Source: Eonycteris spelaea
Taxonomy: Eukaryota > Chordata > Mammalia > Chiroptera > Pteropodidae
Reading direction: 5' to 3'
Assembly (NCBI GenBank): GCA_003508835.1
Contig: PUFA01000313.1
Span: 62,001-126,000, forward strand
Length of the DNA: 64,000 nucleotides
The notes beneath the pieces are model-generated. The model had not been told where the DNA came from, searched no databases, and was given only the letters and a program-made list of their open reading frames with translations. Both the position numbers and the translations under genes were made by a program. Below are positions 44,233 through 55,059 of this stretch, in pieces (the first letter of the stretch is position 1; every line of letters starts with the position of its first letter).

Positions 44233-44465
44233 ATTGGCATGCCTTATATTTGAATTACTAACAGCCATCTTGAAATCTTGGACAGAAGAAATACACCATG
44301 AAAGTTTGCTCAGCTGAACCTCAATATGCACTCTTGCTGAGTTGTTGTCAGCATTCTTCTTCAGAAGCCTCGAATACCATGCATCCTGGAGAATTAGTAA
44401 AGGGGTTAATATATTTTAATGGAAAACTGGTGTGGGCAAGCATATGCTTTTGAAAAACCACTCAG
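44233..44465. other. Unassigned spacer
   Basis: No recognised feature. Confidence 0.35.
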
Positions 44466-44469
44466 GTAA

Positions 44470-45140
44470 CAGTTGGTGTAGGAACCTTCATATACTACTG
44501 ATGGAAATGTAAATTGGTACAGCCACTATGGAAAAGAGTATGGAGGTTCCTCAAAAAATTAAGAATAGAATTACCATATGACCCAGCAATCCTTTTTCTG
44601 GGTATCTACCCAAAAAATTTGAAAAAATTTTGTCCATAAAGATATATGCACCCTGGTGTTCATTGCAGCATTGTTCATGGTCACCAAGATATGGAAACAA
44701 CCTAAGTGCCCATCAAAAGACGGTTGAATGAAAAAGAAGTGGTATGTATATACAATGGAATATTACTCAGCCTTAAGAAAAGATGAAATACAGGCATTTG
44801 CAACAACATGGATGGACCTCGAGATAATCATGCTAAGCGAAATAAGTCAGAAAAACTTGAGAGCCATATGATTTCATTCACATGTGGGATATAAAACTGA
44901 AAGTAACGAAGGGACAAGACACAAACCTCAGAGACATAGACAACAGGTTAGTGGTTACCAGAGGGAAAGGGGGATGGGAGAGGTAGATAAGGGTAAAGGT
45001 GGTCAAATATATGATGACAGAAGATTTGTCTTTGGGTGGTGAACACACAATGCAAAATATAGATGTTATAGAATTGTACACTTGAAACCTATGTGATTTT
45101 ACTAACTAATGTCACCCCAATAAATTTAGTAAAAAAAAAC
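44470..45140 (+). mobile_element. Lineage-young L1, 5'-truncated, sense
   Basis: GTACAGCCACTATGGAAAAG, TGACCCAGCAATCCTTTTTC, TGCAACAACATGGATGGACC, TGGTTACCAGAGGGAAAGGG, GTGGTGAACACACAATGCAA and GTCACCCCAATAAATTTAGT end in an A9 tail at 45132-45140. It is the least diverged L1 in the window and carries the terminal sequence I associate with bats. Only the end of ORF2 and the 3' UTR are present. I could not find a convincing target-site duplication. Confidence 0.9.
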
Positions 45141-45345
45141 GTTATAAAAACTAAAAGCCTAAAGCAGGAAGGAGGGTTGGGAGTATGGTAGTGTACATGG
45201 AGAGAGTTGTGGTTTTAAATTGAGTTCTCAAAGAGATACTTGTGGATGTGACATTTGACAAAAATCTGAAGGTTAGTGAGGAAGATAGTAGGCTTTCTGG
45301 GGAAGAGTCCCGCCAGTCTTTGTTTTGAATCTATGTATTTGCTTA
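45141..45345. other. Unassigned spacer
   Basis: No recognised feature. Confidence 0.35.
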
Positions 45346-45349
45346 CTCA

Positions 45350-45944
45350 GTCATTTCTAAATGGAAAATATATGTACCTATGGTAAAAATTCAAAACAAT
45401 TAAAGGAATCATTGAAAATAGAGTTTCTTTTGCAATGCAATGCTCCAATTCCATTCCCCAATCTGTCTTCAACAGTATTTTATATGCTCTTCCAGAAATG
45501 TCTATGAATATACACACATGAATATACATAAACTATTTTATGCAGATTGATACATATTGTAGATTCTGGTCTGTATCTTGATTTTTAATTTAACATATAT
45601 ATGCACAAACAAACATTACAAAAATGAGATTTTGTTTGCTTTATTTTATAACATAACTGAAGAGGGAAATCTTGGCAGAGTAGAAGTTTATGAAATATTC
45701 GTAAAATATAATAAAATCTGCATGCATTTAAATTCTGGTTATTACGATATAAACTATACATATATCAAACTCATATGCAAAAATGAACATATTTAAGTTA
45801 TGGGAAAAAGGCCAAACTATTGTAAATATTTGTCCTTGTCAAGAATAGTAATAGTTCTTCAGAATTAGAATATAAATTGGCTAAATATTTGAACATTTAG
45901 TATTTCAAAGTTTATGTTAATATTTTTTTTTAATTATAAAACTG
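45350..45944 (-). mobile_element. Ancient L1-like sequence, antisense, left part
   Basis: GGTAAAAATTCAAAACAATT, CTCTTCCAGAAATGTCTATG and AATATACACACATGAATATA resemble the reversed old L1 3' UTR (attcaaacaatacaaaag ... ccttccagagatattctatg). The similarity fades after 45600. Confidence 0.45.
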
Positions 45945-46344
45945 CAATGTGATGAATTATGTCCTTCCAAAAATTATATGTTTAAGCCCTAACCCCCAGT
46001 GTGATGGTATTTGGAAATGAGGCCTTTGGGAGATAATTATGGCTAGATGAGGTCATGAGGGTGAGGCCCTAATGATTGAACCAGTGTTCTTATACGAAGT
46101 GAAGGAGACATTCAGAGAGTTTGCTCATTGTCTCTGTGCATGTATATAGCTAGGAAAGGCCATGTGAGCACATAATGAGAATGTGGCTTTCTATAAGCCA
46201 GGAAGATAGCTCTTACCAGGAACCAATTAGGCTGACACCTTGATCTTGGGTGTCCAGCTTTCAGAACTATGAGAAATAAATATCTGTTATTTAAGCCATT
46301 TGATCTATAGTATTTTGTTATGGCAGCCCCAACAGACTAAGACG
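45945..46344 (+). mobile_element. MLT1/MST-type MaLR solo LTR
   Basis: TTAAGCCCTAACCCCCAGTG, TGATGGTATTTGGAAATGAG, GATGAGGTCATGAGGGTGAG, AAGCCAGGAAGATAGCTCTT, GGCTGACACCTTGATCTTGG, AACTATGAGAAATAAATATC and TTGTTATGGCAGCCCCAACA form a near-complete MaLR LTR. No internal sequence flanks it, so it is a solo LTR. Confidence 0.92.
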
Positions 46345-46525
46345 AAAGCTGTGATTGAAATGTTTCTATTTTTAAATTATTGGATTATTTCCTTAGTATA
46401 TATTCTTAAGAATGCAATTGATATATGTATTATTGTTTTTAGGCTTTTTAGACAAAGTAAATTGTCAGTTATCTCTAAAAATAATACCTATTTAAACTCC
46501 CACCAGACATATGCCTTCGAGCTTC
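46345..46525 (-). mobile_element. Ancient L1-like sequence, antisense, right part
   Basis: CCTATTTAAACTCCCACCAG fits the reversed old L1 3' UTR (caatttacactcccaccagc). Together with 45350-45600 it suggests the MLT1 landed in an older L1. Confidence 0.4.
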
Positions 46526-47025
46526 CACTGCTGATTTAAACTTGTCATTCTGCTTATACTTGGGAGGAACTTGGTGATTTGATGCCTTTGAGTTTCTATC
46601 TTGACTGGAATCTCCAAGAAATAAGTGTATTTTAACATTTTATTAGGTAATTATTTATTTACTATCTATAATCAATATAACCTCCCAAATATGTTTATTT
46701 AAAACATCTTCAGATGATGGTAGGAACATATGAATTAATGAGGAAAACTCTATATCAAAACCTGATACATAAGCCATATTAGATGACCACATAAGGTTAC
46801 ATTTATGCCAAATTAATTATAATTGTGACTAAGATTTATCATATCCTTTGGTCTCCTTCTAGCAAAATTAGACAGATCACATAATATACAATCAAAAGAA
46901 ATATTGCCAGATTTTCCTGGCTTTTAAAATTAGTGCCTCATTCAAAAGAATATGTTCTATAATATTCTCACCTATCTTACTAATGGGAAGGGGGTTCTAT
47001 ACATGAGGTGGATACAGAAAAGTAC
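46526..47025. other. Unassigned sequence
   Basis: No gene or named repeat seen. Confidence 0.4.
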
Positions 47026-47029
47026 AGAT

Positions 47030-47160
47030 GGTATAAGAGCACAGAAGCAAGAGTCAATAGTTGTCAGTTTGAGGATAAATCATCAAGAACCTCAGTGTAC
47101 AACTTGTGGCAAGTGATTTCACTGCTCTAGGACTCGTTTCCTCATCATTTATTAGTTCAT
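47030..47160 (+). mobile_element. MIR SINE, degraded
   Basis: ACTTGTGGCAAGTGATTTCA then CTAGGACTCGTTTCCTCATC fits the MIR core (gcaagttacttaacctc ... cagtttcctcatc). Confidence 0.55.
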
Positions 47161-47420
47161 TGTTTCCTCCTAACCCTTTATAAGAAAACTTAGTAAGCAG
47201 TAAAACAACTGACAATTTCAGGTTTTTCTTCTACAAAAATCAGAAGACTATTGCAAAATAGTGGAAGCCACTACTGACATACCAAAAGTAAAGTTTTAAA
47301 AAAACACTTGAATTTGACTACTAATACTATAAATATCACTATTGTTGATTTTCCTATATAAATTAATTCTGGATAGGAATTACATTAGTTTTTAATGTAA
47401 ATATAAATCCACTACAAGCT
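47161..47420. other. Unassigned spacer
   Basis: No recognised feature. Confidence 0.35.
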
Positions 47421-47421
47421 A

Positions 47422-47625
47422 GAAGAATGGGTTTAAAACTCAGCTCTGCCACTTACTAGCTTTATGACCTTGGGCAGGTTTCATAAACTCTATTTGGCTT
47501 AGTTTCTCATCTTTAAAATAAGAATGATAATAACAGTAGCTATTAGGGTTGTGGGAGGATTCATATTTATGTATATATGACTAGAAGTGCTTGGAACATT
47601 ATATAAGTTTAGTTATCATTATTAT
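47422..47625 (+). mobile_element. MIR SINE, nearly complete
   Basis: CTCTGCCACTTACTAGCTTT, ATGACCTTGGGCAGGTTTCA, TTAGTTTCTCATCTTTAAAA and AAGTGCTTGGAACATTATAT are the MIR landmarks in sense. Confidence 0.92.
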
Positions 47626-48380
47626 TAGTTTCTATTTCTTTAAAAAAGTAAAAAAAACAAAGATTTAATCCTTTTTGACCTTGCAAACTACATTTGAAAG
47701 TGTCTAATTCTTCATTGTAAAGATATATTATACCACTTGCAACAGTTCTTTCTTGCAAAAGCAAACATCTGGGATTTCATTATTCTCTCTCTTCTGCGGT
47801 GATCCCAATTGAGGGTTGGAAATATCTTAAGAAAACAGTGTCTCTTGGGATGTTAATATGTGTTCTTAGGAATGGAGGGAAGGTTCTGTGCTCAAATAAG
47901 TTTGAGAATGCCAAGGAAACAAAATTAAAAGATTATTTTTTTTATCACGGGTTTCTTAGAGTTTTTAATGTATTATTATGAATCACAAAGTTTAAAGAGG
48001 GATGTCATATGCAGCATTTCCAAATATACCTGGAACCAAACTATTTAGAAAATTCTGCCATAGGTAGCAAGTGTCCCGACCATTTAGAGTCTCAGGGTAT
48101 CTTTTTAAAGTTAATATTCATAACCCTTAATAATTCTAATTGTACTTTAGTATCAGTTGAGTAAAAAATACTTGACAGAAAGATATCATGGTTCAAGCAA
48201 AATGGTTAAATTTATTGATATTTCCCTAAAATATCTATGTCTGTTTTAAACATTGTAGTATCAGTTTTGTGTATGTGAGTCATGTGATTCATTCATTTTA
48301 CAGACCCACTTCTTAGAGCCCTCAGAGATTTCAGATTTCTGGCAATAACTTCATGGTCCAAGGCGTGAGAGACAATTATT
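47626..48380. other. Unassigned sequence
   Basis: No named repeat. ORF 47799-47981 (60 codons) has no recognised domain. Confidence 0.4.
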
Positions 48381-48384
48381 TCTC

Positions 48385-48565
48385 AACAGTCACTATACAT
48401 TTGGAGCCCTCTGGAAAGCTTTAAAAATGCAGTTTAGATGTCTCCATATTGCCCAAATATTGATGCCTGCATGGTCTCAGGTGTGAACTTGGCATTGGTA
48501 TTTTTCCAGCTCTTCAGGTCATTTCAATGCACAGGCACAGCACAACATTGCTGCTTCTAGGTGTT
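48385..48565. mobile_element. hAT (MER-type) DNA transposon
   Basis: TTGGAGCCCTCTGGAAAGCT, AAATATTGATGCCTGCATGG and TTCAGGTCATTTCAATGCAC fit small hAT elements of the 'cctggagggcttgttaaaa ... aggtgattctaatgcaca' type. Confidence 0.6.
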
Positions 48566-49080
48566 AGTGAAGCAAAATGATCAGAGACCTTATGATCAAC
48601 ATACAGGTTATTGAAGACCTAATTCAGATTTTAAAAGTTGCTATAATATATGTTCATAAATGAATGGCTTCTATTGCAGAATCCTGGGAGGAAGATGGAG
48701 GCTCAGGGATAGAACTGTATCATTGATAATCAAAATATTTACCTTGTGAATTCAAAGACCTGCTATATTAGAGAACTTTGCGAATTTGCCTATTTGTCCA
48801 TAAGAAGAACCCTAAGTAAACCACAACATCCATAGCTCTATAGGCTTCTGTTTTGTATCAGGTTGTCTTTAGATTTATTAGAAAGGGCATTTTGTTCTTT
48901 GCCCCGTTTCCTGGCTCTGCTTTCCCTAGATGTTTATGAATGTGTCCTATTGGTCTTTTACAATGAACATTCTTTAATTATTTTGACACTTTTTGTGCTA
49001 TTTGATCTCGTTAGTCTACTCTTTGCTGCACACATTTGAATGTATAATTTGATAAGTTAGACTATATTTATACCACGAAC
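48566..49080. other. Unassigned sequence
   Basis: No gene or named repeat seen. Confidence 0.4.
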
Positions 49081-49084
49081 CATG

Positions 49085-49215
49085 CTGATCAACTCCTTCT
49101 TTGGCTTCCTTGATACAGCATTCTTGGTTCTCTTTCTGCATCTTGCCCACTTTTTAAAAATTCTACTTCACAGTATTATTCCTCTAACCATACCTTAAAT
49201 ATTTTGTGATTCCTA
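49085..49215 (+). mobile_element. L2 LINE ORF2, sense, left part
   Basis: TCTTTGGCTTCCTTGATACA then TTCTTGGTTCTCTTTCTGCA fits L2 (cttggcttccatgacacc ... cctggttctcctcctac). Continues at 49975 after an MLT1. Confidence 0.55.
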
Positions 49216-49289
49216 GGATGATGCATTTCATATCAGTGATGTGTTTAGCTATTACAGTAGGTGTGTTAAACTAGTATGTGAATTTTATA

Positions 49290-49675
49290 AGGAATGCCAT
49301 AACAAAGTTACACTAGGACTGATGGCTTAAACAATAGACATTTATTTTTCTTCTCACAGTTCTGGAAGCTAGAAGTCCAGATCAAGCCATTGCAAGCTGT
49401 TCCCTTCTAAGGCCTCTCTGCATGGTTGCAGATGGCCACCTACTTGCTATGTCTTCAATTGGTTCACCCTCAGTCAATGTGTTATCTATGTCCTGATCTT
49501 ATCTTTTTTATAGGGACATCCATCATATTGTATCAGAGCCACCCATATGACTCATTTTAACTTAATTACTTCTTTGAAAGCCCTATATCCAAATACAGTC
49601 ACATTCTGAGGTGCGAGATTTAGAATTTTAACATAGGAATTTTGTAGGACACAGTTCAGCCCACAGCATCTATTG
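49290..49675 (-). mobile_element. MaLR (MST/MLT1-type) solo LTR, antisense
   Basis: GCCATAACAAAGTTACACTA, CTTCTCACAGTTCTGGAAGC, CAGATGGCCACCTACTTGCT, TTAACTTAATTACTTCTTTG, TCCAAATACAGTCACATTCT and ACAGTTCAGCCCACAGCATC are the reversed MaLR LTR from 3' to 5' end. Confidence 0.92.
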
Positions 49676-49974
49676 TGATAAGATGTGCATAGGTACTATA
49701 AGAAAGTTTCCAGACCAAGTCAATGTTAAATGGATTCCCAGAAAATGACAAGAAATTAGCTAAAGAATAACAAGAGGGAATAGTGGGGGAGGCAGGCACG
49801 TAGTGTTAGGTAGAAGGAATAGCATATATACCATCTCTTTTGGAATACTCGGTCCCTTAGACTGAGTAATGAATTATAACTAGAACACAAAGATCGGGGG
49901 CATGTAGCTGTTAAGTAAGCAGTTAGATATATAGGTCTTGAGAGATTATCTTTTCTTGGTCCTCTCCCCATCCT
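49676..49974. other. Unassigned spacer
   Basis: A 71-codon minus-strand frame (49756-49971) without a recognised domain; no repeat named. Confidence 0.4.
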
Positions 49975-50412
49975 TTATACTTTCAGAGTGATCTCATTCA
50001 CACCAGTTGTTCCAAGTTGTTTCAACTATACTAATAATGTCTACTTTTCTAAATCTATCTCAGATTTCTCTATTGAACTGTAGACTGCCTTTAACATGTC
50101 AGTTTTGGAGTGTCCAATAGGCACCTCAAATTGAAAACTGAAATGTCAAACAACTCACTCTTTCTCTCCTTCACACCCCAAATCTGCTCCTTCTTGAGAA
50201 TTCCTTTTCTTAACAAATGATACCCCTATTTACCAAATAACTAAAACTAGAAACTCAGATATAGTCCTTAACTAATTATTCTTCCCTTTCGTTTCCAGTA
50301 AATCATTAAATCCTAAGGATTACACTTAAGCTTTTAAATCCATCTGTACCTCACTATCCCCACTTTATTGCTGATCCTCATGTACCTTTGCATTCAGGTG
50401 AATTGGTTGACT
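49975..50412 (+). mobile_element. L2 LINE ORF2, sense, right part
   Basis: GAGTGATCTCATTCACACCA, TTTGGAGTGTCCAATAGGCA, CCTCAAATTGAAAACTGAAA and CAAATCTGCTCCTTCTTGAG follow L2 ORF2 (gtgatctcatccac ... atgtcccacaggcacctcaa). Confidence 0.75.
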
Positions 50413-50535
50413 ATCAGGTCCAGCAGATATGATTATGATCGATAGAGATTATGCATCCTACCAAGGCACAGAGACAAACAGTCCTAGACCCTAAATGAAT
50501 ATATGACGAAATGATGATGATATTAAAATTTAATT
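50413..50535. other. Unassigned spacer
   Basis: No recognised feature. Confidence 0.35.
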
Positions 50536-50537
50536 AT

Positions 50538-50758
50538 TAATAACTACCATTTATGGAATGCTCATGATGTGTCAGGTACTTTATAAACTCATAAGCAACT
50601 CTGTAAATTGAATGGTATCTCTGTTTTGAAGAAGAATGAACTCAAGCCTAGAAATGTTAAAATAATTTGTCAAAAGCACACAGCTAGCACAGCAAAGCTG
50701 GGATTTAAAGCTCAGTCATCTTGTTTTTGAATCCCATGCTCTATTCACCAAACAAGAC
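50538..50758 (-). mobile_element. MIR SINE, antisense
   Basis: AACTACCATTTATGGAATGC, GATGTGTCAGGTACTTTATA, AGCACACAGCTAGCACAGCA and GCTGGGATTTAAAGCTCAGT are the reversed MIR. Confidence 0.9.
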
Positions 50759-51670
50759 ACCTACCCTACTTAATCAATTATCATTATATATAAACTTCAT
50801 TCCAATGGAAAAAAAACTGAAACAAAAGTTTGTTTTATTTTAATACTATTGTATATTATTGTAATTCTAGGAAGACAGTAATTTTTTTTTCTGACCTGAG
50901 CCATGATTATTTTAGCTATACTATAGAAAATTGTGATCTTAAATTTAGCTGATGGGGTACTATGAATAAGATAATTTACAAGATGGATAATTTCATGATA
51001 AATATATCAGTTTAAGTGCCTTAAAATTGGAAATTAGTTTTTTTCCATGGTGGAGAAATCAAAATGAAGTATAATATACATAGATGAGGAATAGCAGTTC
51101 ATAGCCTGGCATCCCCAACTGTATTAAGAATAGTTTCCCCTTAAATTACTTTTGCAAAAGTCAATAATAGAAGCTATTTGCTGCCAGAAATATATTTAGA
51201 GAAACTGCCATTTATTATAATTAAAGTGATTTATTTGCTTGCTGGTTTATTTGGCTGAGGATTTTCTTGAAATTGAGGACAAACTGGAAATATAATTTAC
51301 TAATATATACAGTATTATAGCATATTTCATATTCTGAGGTTTTTAAAGTGTTTTTCAAGTATCAGTGGTAAAAGTACCGTTTATACTAGATATTGAAAAT
51401 GTTGGGTTATTTAATGCAGAGCTGTGTGTCAGAATTCATTTTAAAGCCAGTTATAAGTGGTTTAGGATGGCCTTAGGAATTTAGTAATCATCACTCAAGA
51501 AAGGATCAATGAATGAGGAACTTAAACTTCATGAGACACCAAGGATTATTCTCTTAAGTCACTAATCAACTTGAAGAAAGAAATTCAGAGATAGTTGTTG
51601 CACTGTTCATGCTTCATAAACATAGAAATAAAGTTTGTTTTTGTTCTGATGGACACGTGAAATTTCTATG
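50759..51670. other. Unassigned AT-rich sequence
   Basis: About 0.9 kb without a recognised repeat or gene. Confidence 0.4.
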
Positions 51671-51674
51671 AACA

Positions 51675-51885
51675 CCGATTTGGAACTGGACAATGCCAGT
51701 TGTTTGCTATATGAGCTTGGGGAAATGATTTAGCTCTCTTTGACTGAGTCTCAGTCTCCTCATCTATAGAAAGGGGTTAATAACAAGCTTCTTTGCAAGT
51801 TCGCTGTGAGAAAAAAAAATAATGTTTACAGATTGCTTAGCAGAGTATTTGACATATTTTAGCTGTTCATAAAGAGTTGGTCCCC
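51675..51885 (+). mobile_element. MIR SINE
   Basis: TTTGCTATATGAGCTTGGGG, TGAGTCTCAGTCTCCTCATC and GCAAGTTCGCTGTGAGAAAA are MIR landmarks in sense. Confidence 0.88.
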
Positions 51886-52008
51886 TCTACTATAGTCGCT
51901 GGTATTTATCTTCTCACTAGCTGTCTCTCTTATTTCTTGCTAACAGAACCCCAATTTTAGTCATGTGCCTTATGCCCAGCACCAGAGGATGAATTGTGAT
52001 TGACCTAA
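51886..52008. other. Unassigned spacer
   Basis: No recognised feature. Confidence 0.35.
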
Positions 52009-52009
52009 G

Positions 52010-52145
52010 CCAGTGTTTCCTAATGGGACATTATTAGCATTTTGAGTGGTGTGATTCTTCCCTAGTATTACAAAATATTGCACATTGCTGGCATCTGATG
52101 AGTGCATGCTAATATCATTGCCCAGTCAATTTTCCTTTTGAGAAT
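52010..52145 (-). mobile_element. MER5A-like hAT DNA transposon
   Basis: GCCAGTGTTTCCTAATGGGA then ATTATTAGCATTTTGAGTGG and TTGCTGGCATCTGATGAGTG fit reversed MER5A (cagtgtttctcaac ... ctattgacattttggg ... gccagtagca). Shortened. Confidence 0.6.
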
Positions 52146-52284
52146 TTCCAAAACAATGTTATATTAGGAGCAGTGTAAGCTATCTTGCAACCTTGAGGAG
52201 AAGGCAAAGCGATTCTTGAGAGGCTGACTTAAGGTCCTAATATCTTCTAACTATCAAACCAACCCTATCTATTTCTTCAAAAAT
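52146..52284. other. Unassigned spacer
   Basis: No recognised feature. Confidence 0.35.
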
Positions 52285-52635
52285 ATCACAATGTCTTAAT
52301 TACTATACCTTCAATTATTTGAATTACCTTAACTACTATCTTTAATTCTCCCCATTTTTCTTCTTCACAGTTGTCTTGGTTATGCTTTTCCTTTCAACTT
52401 AGATATAAGGTTTAGAATGCTTTTATCAAGTTCCATTAAAAACACAGTTAGAATTTTGATTTGAATTAATTGAAATTATAGATTAGTTAGGGAGAAGAAA
52501 CATCTTTAAAATATGAGTCCTCCAATCTATGAACATGTTATCTACTTTCATTAAATTTGGCATGCTTTAATACCTTCTAATAACATCTTATAATATTTTA
52601 CTTATGGGTGCCATATTTATTTAAATGTATCCCTT
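52285..52635 (-). mobile_element. L1 ORF2 remnant, antisense
   Basis: GTCTTGGTTATGCTTTTCCT, GAATTAATTGAAATTATAGA and ATATGAGTCCTCCAATCTAT fit the reversed ORF2 (ttgattttggttgggattg ... ttgagtcttccaatccatga). Confidence 0.7.
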
Positions 52636-52639
52636 GAAA

Positions 52640-53095
52640 TCTTTGTACCCTCTCCTTCATAAAAAAACTTTTCTTACTATTATAAAACTTTTCAAATATA
52701 TACAAAGACAGAGACACCCATGTATTTATCACCTAGCTTCAATAATAAACTCAAGGCCTTGTTTTTCATCTGTATTCTCTCTCTTTTCCTCCTCCAATTA
52801 TTTTATTTTGAAGCAATTCTCAGGTCAGATAATGGTGCATCAAGAAGAAGAATTTCAAAGGATTGAAACATTCTCATTATTTTTTTTGGCAAGACTATAT
52901 TATAGGTGGTATTTTGTAATTCCATCAAGAAGCACATATTATTCAATTCTATTTTTTTGTATGAGATTAGCAGCTGTTGATGATATCTGCTTAGATTCAT
53001 TACTCCTTTAAAGGCTGTGCAATGCTAATATTCTGATTTTTTTCATTCTTTCTACATTTATGAACTAGAGTGATATTTTTAAGTAGAAACTTTTC
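52640..53095. mobile_element. Ancient repeat, probably L1-derived
   Basis: CCATGTATTTATCACCTAGC, TTATTTTGAAGCAATTCTCA and GATTAGCAGCTGTTGATGAT recall a mammal-wide repeat (acccatcacccagcttcaac ... gattattttgaagcaaatcc). The longest open frame of the window (52625-53011, 128 codons) runs through it. It is low-complexity in residues, has no domain, and is not a gene. Confidence 0.45.
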
Positions 53096-53166
53096 CCTAT
53101 CATCTGCTTGTCAAGCAGGCTGACAGATTTGGCCAGTAAAGAAGTAATGATCCCTTTATAAATTCA

Positions 53167-53177
53167 GATACTCTATT
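53167..53177 (+). repeat. Target-site duplication, left copy
   Basis: GATACTCTATT, identical to 53324-53334. Confidence 0.8.
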
Positions 53178-53323
53178 TTTAAATTAAAAAAATAATTCAA
53201 TTACAGTTGACATACAATACTATATTAGTCACAGGTGTACAACATAGTGATTAGACATTTATATAACTTATGAAGTGATCACCCCAATAAGTCTAGTACC
53301 CATCTGACACCATACATAATTAT
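53178..53323 (-). mobile_element. Short L1 3'-end insertion with target duplication
   Basis: T-rich start (reversed tail), then TTACAGTTGACATACAATAC, CACAGGTGTACAACATAGTG and TCTAGTACCCATCTGACACC. About 146 bases of L1 3' UTR, severely 5'-truncated, bracketed by perfect 11-base duplications. Same subfamily group as 43325-43815. Confidence 0.88.
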
Positions 53324-53334
53324 GATACTCTATT
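53324..53334 (+). repeat. Target-site duplication, right copy
   Basis: GATACTCTATT, identical to 53167-53177. Confidence 0.8.
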
Positions 53335-53590
53335 GCTTACACAGGCAACAAAAGCAAGATCAGCAGTGGTATCAACTTCCCACATAACATGTGCCATGGG
53401 ACAACACTGAAACAAAAGGCCAGATGACAACAAGAATGGTAGAGTGCCCTGTTTCTGAGGAGTTGATTTCATGCTGCCATGAATGAGTTTTATAGCCTGA
53501 AACTACCCTAGTTGGGGGAGGTAAAAGGCAGAAGTTGGGAGGTGATTGAAAGTGCCTCATGACAGCCTCCTTAAAGATAGACTGGTGGAT
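53335..53590. other. Unassigned spacer
   Basis: An 81-codon minus-strand frame (53372-53617) without a domain; no repeat named. Confidence 0.4.
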
Positions 53591-53605
53591 AAGAAATAGC
53601 CTTGT
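53591..53605 (+). repeat. Target-site duplication, left copy
   Basis: AAGAAATAGCCTTGT matches AAAAAATAGCCTTGT at 53715-53729 in 14 of 15 positions. Confidence 0.7.
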
Positions 53606-53714
53606 GCTGTATGCCAACTATAATTGAAAAATTAAAAAAGAATTAAGAAAAAGAAATAGCAAAAAAAATTAAATCATTTCTTAATTTAAAAAATCAATCA
53701 ATAAAAAATAATTT
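53606..53714 (+). mobile_element. Small retroposed insert with A-rich tail
   Basis: GCTGTATGCCAACTATAATT is followed by about 80 bases of A/T-rich tail. The head resembles the last bases of an L1 (atgtcaattatatctcaata). With the 15-base flanking duplication this looks like an L1-machinery insertion of almost nothing but tail. Confidence 0.6.
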
Positions 53715-53729
53715 AAAAAATAGCCTTGT
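53715..53729 (+). repeat. Target-site duplication, right copy
   Basis: AAAAAATAGCCTTGT; pairs with 53591-53605. Confidence 0.7.
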
Positions 53730-54769
53730 AGCTGCTCTTTACAAAATTATCTGTCATCCCATGTTCCAGGGGTATCATAGGGTATGCTCCCAAGAATTAG
53801 GTAAGCAGCAGTTAAAGGTTGTCTATATGATGGCCTGTGTGGATACATGCAAGGTCAATATGGAGCTAGCATGAAGGAATTCTCCTAAGACTTTGAAGTA
53901 TAATAAATATGGGAAAAGTAAAAAAATGCTTGAATATTTCATTTTCCAGTTTTCAGAATAATGTATTGTTTCCCTAAGATCTTCCAATATAATCGATGAT
54001 GAAATTTAATGTAATCATAAATATCAACTTAAACATATTTGATTTGTAAAAATCAACTGCAGTTATTATCCTCATTGATGCACAAATTGTTCAATCTTAA
54101 GCCAGGAGAATCCCATTTGAGTCAGTTCCTGAGTCTTTTCATATTATCCTACTAGTCTTTGCTAGGTTCCTTGATTTTCATATAAGATATGTGAGGTTCA
54201 TCTAATACATTTCTTGTCCCTATCTTTGAATGAGTCATTTATTCAAGTATCTCAGATTTTTTTGTTGTTGAAATATTATTTACAGACTGTTATCTGCATG
54301 CTAGGTATGCTCATTTCTACTGTGTTTCATTCTTTTTCCTGACCTCTTCAGTAGAAAATTCTAGGAAATAGATATTTTTAAATATCTAATCCTTCAGGAC
54401 TTCATATTGATATTTTCAAATCAGATACAGGACCATAGCTTATTTACTTGGCCTAATCAATCTCACCTGGGTATATTTCTTCCATGTCAAAGGTGATTCT
54501 CAAAGGTGAAAATGAATAACTCATTTTCTTTATCCCACTATACATATGAAGTTGTCTTTGAATGACAAAACCAACACTAACACCAAAAATAGAATTTTAA
54601 ATCACTTAAAACTTTTGCCATTAGGGTATATCTTATTTTTAAGAGATAATATATTGTGAATTTATACTGATAGTTCTAATTCAAATATAGGATTGCACTG
54701 TTTTTACTTCTTTGATTTATAATTTTATGTCTTTTCATGCTGAAAAATATTTTTTCTTAATAATATAGC
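53730..54769. other. Unassigned AT-rich sequence
   Basis: About 1 kb with no recognised repeat or gene. Confidence 0.4.
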
Positions 54770-54771
54770 AT

Positions 54772-54832
54772 GTTTTATATATGTGTATATATGTATGTAT
54801 ATATGCATATATGTACATATATATATATATTC
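54772..54832. repeat. (TATA/TATG)n simple repeat
   Basis: Alternating TA/TG-rich run ending in a pure TA stretch at 54818-54830. Confidence 0.85.
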
Positions 54833-55059
54833 TCAATATCAATACCAATACCAGTATCAATTGTAAAAATGTTATTGCAAACATAAAAATTAGATGGCAG
54901 TCTTTTTTTACTTAGAGTATACCCCATTGGGAATGTAAAGTCAAATTATTGCATGGTTAAATCACTGTCTCAATACAGACTTGGGTTCTTTTTGTATGTT
55001 GCTCTTTATTTTTGATTATCATTATTTTCTTTTCCTCATCTTGATATAATATTGTATTA
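54833..55059. other. Unassigned AT-rich sequence
   Basis: No recognised feature. A small CAATACCAATACCAGTATCA tandem lies at 54840-54859. Confidence 0.35.

Noticed and set aside
45949..46343. A complete endogenous retrovirus around the MaLR LTR
   Set aside because: Only the LTR is present; no gag/pol-like internal sequence flanks it. The same holds for the LTRs at 30031-30515 and 49290-49675.
52625..53011. Longest open frame in the window (128 codons)
   Set aside because: It lies across an ancient repeat, has skewed low-complexity composition (runs of F, L, S), no domain, no promoter or splice context, and overlaps an opposite-strand frame. Expected by chance in AT-rich DNA of this length.
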